Shown piece after piece: positions 60,096-64,000 of a stretch of DNA of 64,000 nt. The translations under genes were made by a program, and so were the position numbers. Under the pieces are notes generated by a model, which saw only the letters and a program-made list of their open reading frames with translations, did no database searches and was not told the origin of the DNA. Source of the DNA: Talpa occidentalis. Lineage: Eukaryota; Chordata; Mammalia; Eulipotyphla; Talpidae. Where the stretch lies: positions 8,860,440 through 8,924,439 of the forward strand of contig NW_023601543.1 of assembly GCF_014898055.3 (NCBI RefSeq), given 5' to 3'. Numbering within the stretch: position 1 is the stretch's first letter; every line of letters begins with the position of its first letter.

Positions 60096-61135
60096 GTCAC
60101 CTTGGCTTATGGTCTGTGGTGTGATGTGAGCTGTCAATTCGGAATTCTGACCACACTGATTACATGGGCCTCCGCAGGAGGTGCCCTGTGATTAGGGTGC
60201 ACTGCTGGGGAGGCAGCACTTATATGACCTTTAAAACTCATGGCCATGTACAGGAGCATCTCACACATACATGCGCTCGCGCACACACACCTTTCTGAAG
60301 TTTCCTTGCCTCCATCACTCTGTGCTTGCAGAAAAAAAGAAAAATCAGGCTTCTCCCTAGGAGAGTCATAATCTGCCACCTTGTGACCAACATCATTTCA
60401 TGCAAGTGACTGTTGCTGCACTTGTTCTGCTCCCAGACTATGATTCAGCTTGCAAACGTGGGTGGGAGAGTTTCTTGGGACCAGTTGTGAGTGTACTTAA
60501 AGAGGCTAGAGAAGGAGAGAGCGTATCACTATGTCAGGGAAGGTTGCTGTTGCTTTCCTGGGTTGCTGGTGCTCCGGGGTGGGGTGGGGGAGCTTGCCAA
60601 AATCACTCAAACTGCTCTTGACCTGGGTGTCTGCCTGGAGTTACACCAGGGAATGGGCCCCTCTTGGGCATCACTCTCCTAGACTCTCGACCTCACCAGT
60701 TACTGCAGCATAAAACTCTATAGAATATGTATGTCAAGACTGACTGACATGACTGAGAGGATTTTAATTGCTATCTACATGTATAAATCATTCCTAGCAT
60801 TCTCCATTGCATCCATTCAGAATTCATTTAGTATATCATCCGGCATTTCTAAGTGTGCCTTACAATAAGCAGCTTGAACAATGCCCAGGGGAAAGCATAG
60901 AGGAGACACACATCCCGCCTTTCCTCGGCGCTTACCCTGGTCTGGCCTCACAGCCAGAATCCACACTCACTCCAGCACATCAGACTCACATGTTCACTTC
61001 CATTCACGTGCTAGCAGATTGCAGCTTATGAGTCCCAGCTATTTTAGGATACATATTCTCAGAACAACTCCAGGTCAATCTCCAAGCATGCCCAGCTTTG
61101 GAAGCAACAAGTGCATCGTGGCTGGAAGGAGGAAG
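60096..61135. other. Unique non-coding sequence
   Basis: No gene was recognised. A short (CA)n run lies at about 60281-60292. Confidence 0.4.
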
Positions 61136-61139
61136 GGAA

Positions 61140-61330
61140 GGAGCACAATTCTGCACTAATTCTAGCTACCGTGCAAAGCCCCTTACGAGGAAACCTCTGG
61201 AGTAGTCGCTGCTACTTGCATTTCCAAGATAAGCCCCATATAATACGGGCAGTTTACATCACTTCCTGGGTAAATGGCAGGGCTGGATTTGAACCTGGTT
61301 TTTCTGGCCCCCAAGCCCATGCCTCTTCCC
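61140..61330 (-). mobile_element. MIR SINE fragment
   Basis: Reverse MIR: 'tctagctaccgtgcaaagccccttacg', 'acttcctgggtaaatggcagggctggatttgaacctgg'. Confidence 0.7.
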
Positions 61331-61985
61331 CTCCGTGACTTCACCGATGCTTAGTTTTCCATTTCTTGCCCCCTATGTGGGTTTGTGGTCTAAAAGCAAT
61401 TTTAGCACAGGTAAGACATCTTAAGTTGAAAGGAATAAAATGTTGTCCTCACTCAACTTTGCTGTAACCAGAAGTTGTCATAAGCAGCAGCATTTCAGGA
61501 GCTACATGACAATTCTCTGGGGTAGAGTTAGGTGGAGGGCAGCAAAAAAAAGGCAATAAAAGGACCCTTCCTCTCTAGGAGCCAATGACTTTGTGGAGGG
61601 CATGGAAAGAAAGAAAGAAAGAAAAAAAACAAACAATGAGCAGCAGAATCCAATTTGAATGCAAGAGAATCTCTTCCTCGATAAAAAACAGAAAGAGCTC
61701 CCTTGCCTAATCTCCTTTAAGTCGGCTTCTTCATCTGTAACAGCAGAAATCAGGGAAGATCATTTCTCATTATTAAAGCTGATTCTGTTCAGTTTCTTCT
61801 CAGCTCAGTAAAATTGCTACCATCCATGGGGATGCAACTAACACGTCCTCTGTACACGCCCCGGCTCCGCAGAGTGAGGAATTACCTAGAGGTCTGGATA
61901 TTAGCTGTAAATTCTCTTTCATCAACTGTTGCAACTCTGCTCTCTAGCCTGTGGTAAATAATAATGAAAGTGGTAATTGGCAATT
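61331..61985. other. Unique non-coding sequence
   Basis: No gene was recognised. It contains the GAAA microsatellite listed next. Confidence 0.4.
61605..61629. repeat. (GAAA)n microsatellite
   Basis: Five GAAA units followed by an A run, read directly. Confidence 0.9.
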
Positions 61986-61989
61986 ATCC

Positions 61990-62195
61990 AGAATTTTCTA
62001 TAGGACAAACATTTTGTCTAACATCTTAATTCTTACATCCTTGGAAGTAAGTAGGTATTTTTTTCCCCCTCTGCATTTTGTGGATGAGGAAAGCAGGACA
62101 TAGAGAAGTGAAACACTTGTCCAGGGTTGACTGACTGGGAAATGGTAGAACCAGCACATGCAGCTTGTCTCAATGCAATCATCATGGCCCCTTGA
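61990..62195 (-). mobile_element. MIR SINE
   Basis: Reverse MIR: 'catcttaattcttacatcc', 'ctgcattttgtggatgaggaaagcaggacatagagaagtg' and 'acttgtccagggttgactgactgggaaatgg'. Confidence 0.8.
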
Positions 62196-62765
62196 GTATC
62201 AGAAATTCTATCCCACAACATGGCAGCTCCTAGGAAGCACCCCCATTTTGATCCACAGTTAATCCAGTGTCATCTTACAGGGACACATTGCCAAACATGC
62301 TGAGTACACAGAGGTGAGTGGGCCTGTGCCTGCTGACAGAGAAATAACAGATTCAAAAGGTGGATTGTTCTTCAGAGAAACTGCCAGGTTTAACTTTAAA
62401 ATGATTATAGGGCAAACGCTCATGAAATTTCACTTGGTCAGAATGCTTGGCATCTGCAAGAGCAGGATTGGGATTTATTCACTGTACTGCAGGACATTTA
62501 TTCAGCTACATTTAACCACCTCGGGCCCACTAACTGGCCTCCAAACCTGGTCTCACAAAATGTCTGCTGACCTCAGTTCCAAAATGGTAAATCCTTCATT
62601 ACACTGACCTAAGGCCCGTGAAGAAAAAGTTCTAGCCAACTGGGCCGGATCACTGTCAAGAAATTGTTCTATTGGACTTTGTAAGGATTGAGATGGCAGT
62701 AAATGGTGCATTTCCTTCGAGAAGCCTAAGAAAGAGATTACAGGAATGCGTGTGATGTGTCTCTG
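62196..62765. other. Unique non-coding sequence
   Basis: No gene or repeat was recognised. Confidence 0.4.
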
Positions 62766-62769
62766 GGTG

Positions 62770-63020
62770 GAACCTTCTAAACTGTGCTTTGGTTACATGC
62801 TTAGGTACAGGTTTTACCACCTTCTGTGTACCAGTCTCTTCAGGTTTATTATTTCTAATCTTCTCAACCCATGAGGAAGGTGTTGGCAATCTTGAAAAGA
62901 ATACCCCAGGAAACCGAAGTGTAGAGATGAGAAATAACTTGTTCAGAGTCATCCGGCTAATGAGTATCTTACTTGGGATTTGAAGCCACACTGATTTAGC
63001 TCCCCAGCTCTGTCTCTTGT
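62770..63020 (-). mobile_element. MIR SINE
   Basis: Reverse MIR: 'ttctaatcttctcaacccatgaggaaggtg', 'ggaaaccgaagtgtagagatgagaaataacttgttcagagtcatccggctaatgag' and 'gggatttgaagccacactg'. Confidence 0.85.
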
Positions 63021-64000
63021 GTGGCAACATGCTGCCTCAGCTCATCCTGTTTCCTGACCCCCGACTCCCACTTATCGCTACCAGTTATGAAAAAAGCTCA
63101 GCGCCGCCTTATCCACTGCTGCTGAGAGCTGGTCTTTAGAAGAAAACTGTAGAAGTATCTCCAGGCAGCCTCTCATCAGGGCACACGTAGCCACTGCATC
63201 CAGTGGACCACGTCCCTTCCTTCACCCCACATCCTGGTTGGAATCCTGGTAGAAGCGGTGGGTGTGGGGTGAAACAAAGCAGTGTCCCTGACATTTGTTG
63301 TCTGTTCTCCTTTATTCCTAATATGAACATCTGACTGCTGGTCATTTTTCTTGCAAGGCTTCCTTAAGTGGAATTCAGCTTCAAAGCCATGTTTTCCTCA
63401 TGGAAATGCTAGAACTCCCAGCAGCCTTCACGGTGTCTGCCAGGAGCTATCTCCTCAAACAAAGGGCATGCCATGCTTCTGAGGCTGGGCCCACAGATAC
63501 AGAACACCTATTTTTGGTTGCCTGGCCTTACCTCTCCCAGTGAGAGCTCAGAGGTTCCATTCTTATTCTAGATTTTTATTCCACCCTGGAATGAAGTGAT
63601 ATTGTGCAAAAGGAGTGGCTGTCTTTTGTGGGTAGTCTCTGAAAATGCAGGAAAATTATAGGGGCAAGGTGTCCCTTTGGGGGTGACTTCTATCCATCTC
63701 TCCAGGTGCCAGCATAGGTGATGGCCCTGGGCTAGGAGCAGATCCTTGACTGAAGACATCCAAGGGGCAGCGCTCTCAGTCCACTCTGCCAGAGACCTGC
63801 CATCCCCCCCTCCCCATGACATTGTTGACTCTTGCCCCTTCCTAAAGCTCTGGGACAAGTGAAAGTTGCCCCTTCTGGTCACTAGTTGCCTTTCAAAGGT
63901 GTGAGTGGATGCACGCACACACACACACACGGCACTAAGATAGTTTATTGACAAAAAGCACAAGCAGAGAAGTAGTAGACTACACACCGTCCTGCTCCTG
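63021..64000. other. Unique non-coding sequence
   Basis: No gene was recognised. The 139-codon minus frame at 63568-63987 includes the CA microsatellite in its coding strand and shows no domain, so it is not called. Confidence 0.4.
63912..63930. repeat. (CA)n microsatellite
   Basis: 'cacgcacacacacacacac', nine or so units with one CG interruption. Confidence 0.9.

Noticed and set aside
1..64000. A new multi-gene system, CRISPR array or mobile island
   Set aside because: No regularly spaced repeats, no gene cluster and no integrase or defence gene. Content is ordinary mammalian non-coding DNA with retroelements.

Overview
This is a stretch of mammalian nuclear DNA, almost entirely non-coding. 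The evidence is LINE-1 ORF2 remnants, L2 and MIR fossils, MER5-like hAT fragments, LTRs bounded by TG...CA, CA and TTTC microsatellites, and no bacterial-style gene packing. The lineage-specific SINE is an abundant tRNA-derived family (8 copies, several with perfect target-site duplications). I cannot equate it with primate Alu, rodent B1/B2, carnivore CAN, ruminant Bov-tA, cetacean CHR or vespertilionid VES. The host is therefore a placental mammal with its own SINE. I suspect a bat, possibly a horseshoe-bat relative, but only weakly.

Layout. 1-5 kb is mostly unique, with one SINE and a CTCF-like site. 5-14.8 kb is a retroelement-rich block: three copies of one ERV LTR family, four SINEs, a young 5'-truncated L1 with a 16-bp duplication, L2/MIR fossils, a hAT fragment and a solo LTR of a second ERV family. 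15-23 kb is mostly unique, with one SINE and two L1 3' ends in reverse. 23-30 kb is AT-rich and holds L2, MIR and a long L1 ORF2 remnant interrupted by a SINE. 30-44.5 kb carries older repeats, a second copy of the second LTR family with a perfect 4-bp duplication, another L1 ORF2 remnant, L2, an LTR-like repeat and a SINE. 45-48 kb has nested MIR and hAT fossils. 48-59.6 kb is almost repeat-free and holds the most interesting material: a long imperfect hairpin near 51.4 kb, an AP-1/homeodomain-like cluster near 52.3 kb, and one credible protein-coding exon at 53,298-53,465 on the plus strand. 59.6-64 kb returns to MIR and hAT fossils.

No complete gene, RNA gene, CpG-island promoter or CRISPR array is supported. 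The simplest picture is the interior of a large intron, or the flank of a large gene, with one small symmetric exon. The other open frames are chance frames or L1 debris. I see no new multi-gene system. The best leads are the orphan exon, the hairpin, and the ZNF143-like motif shared by the two LTR copies.
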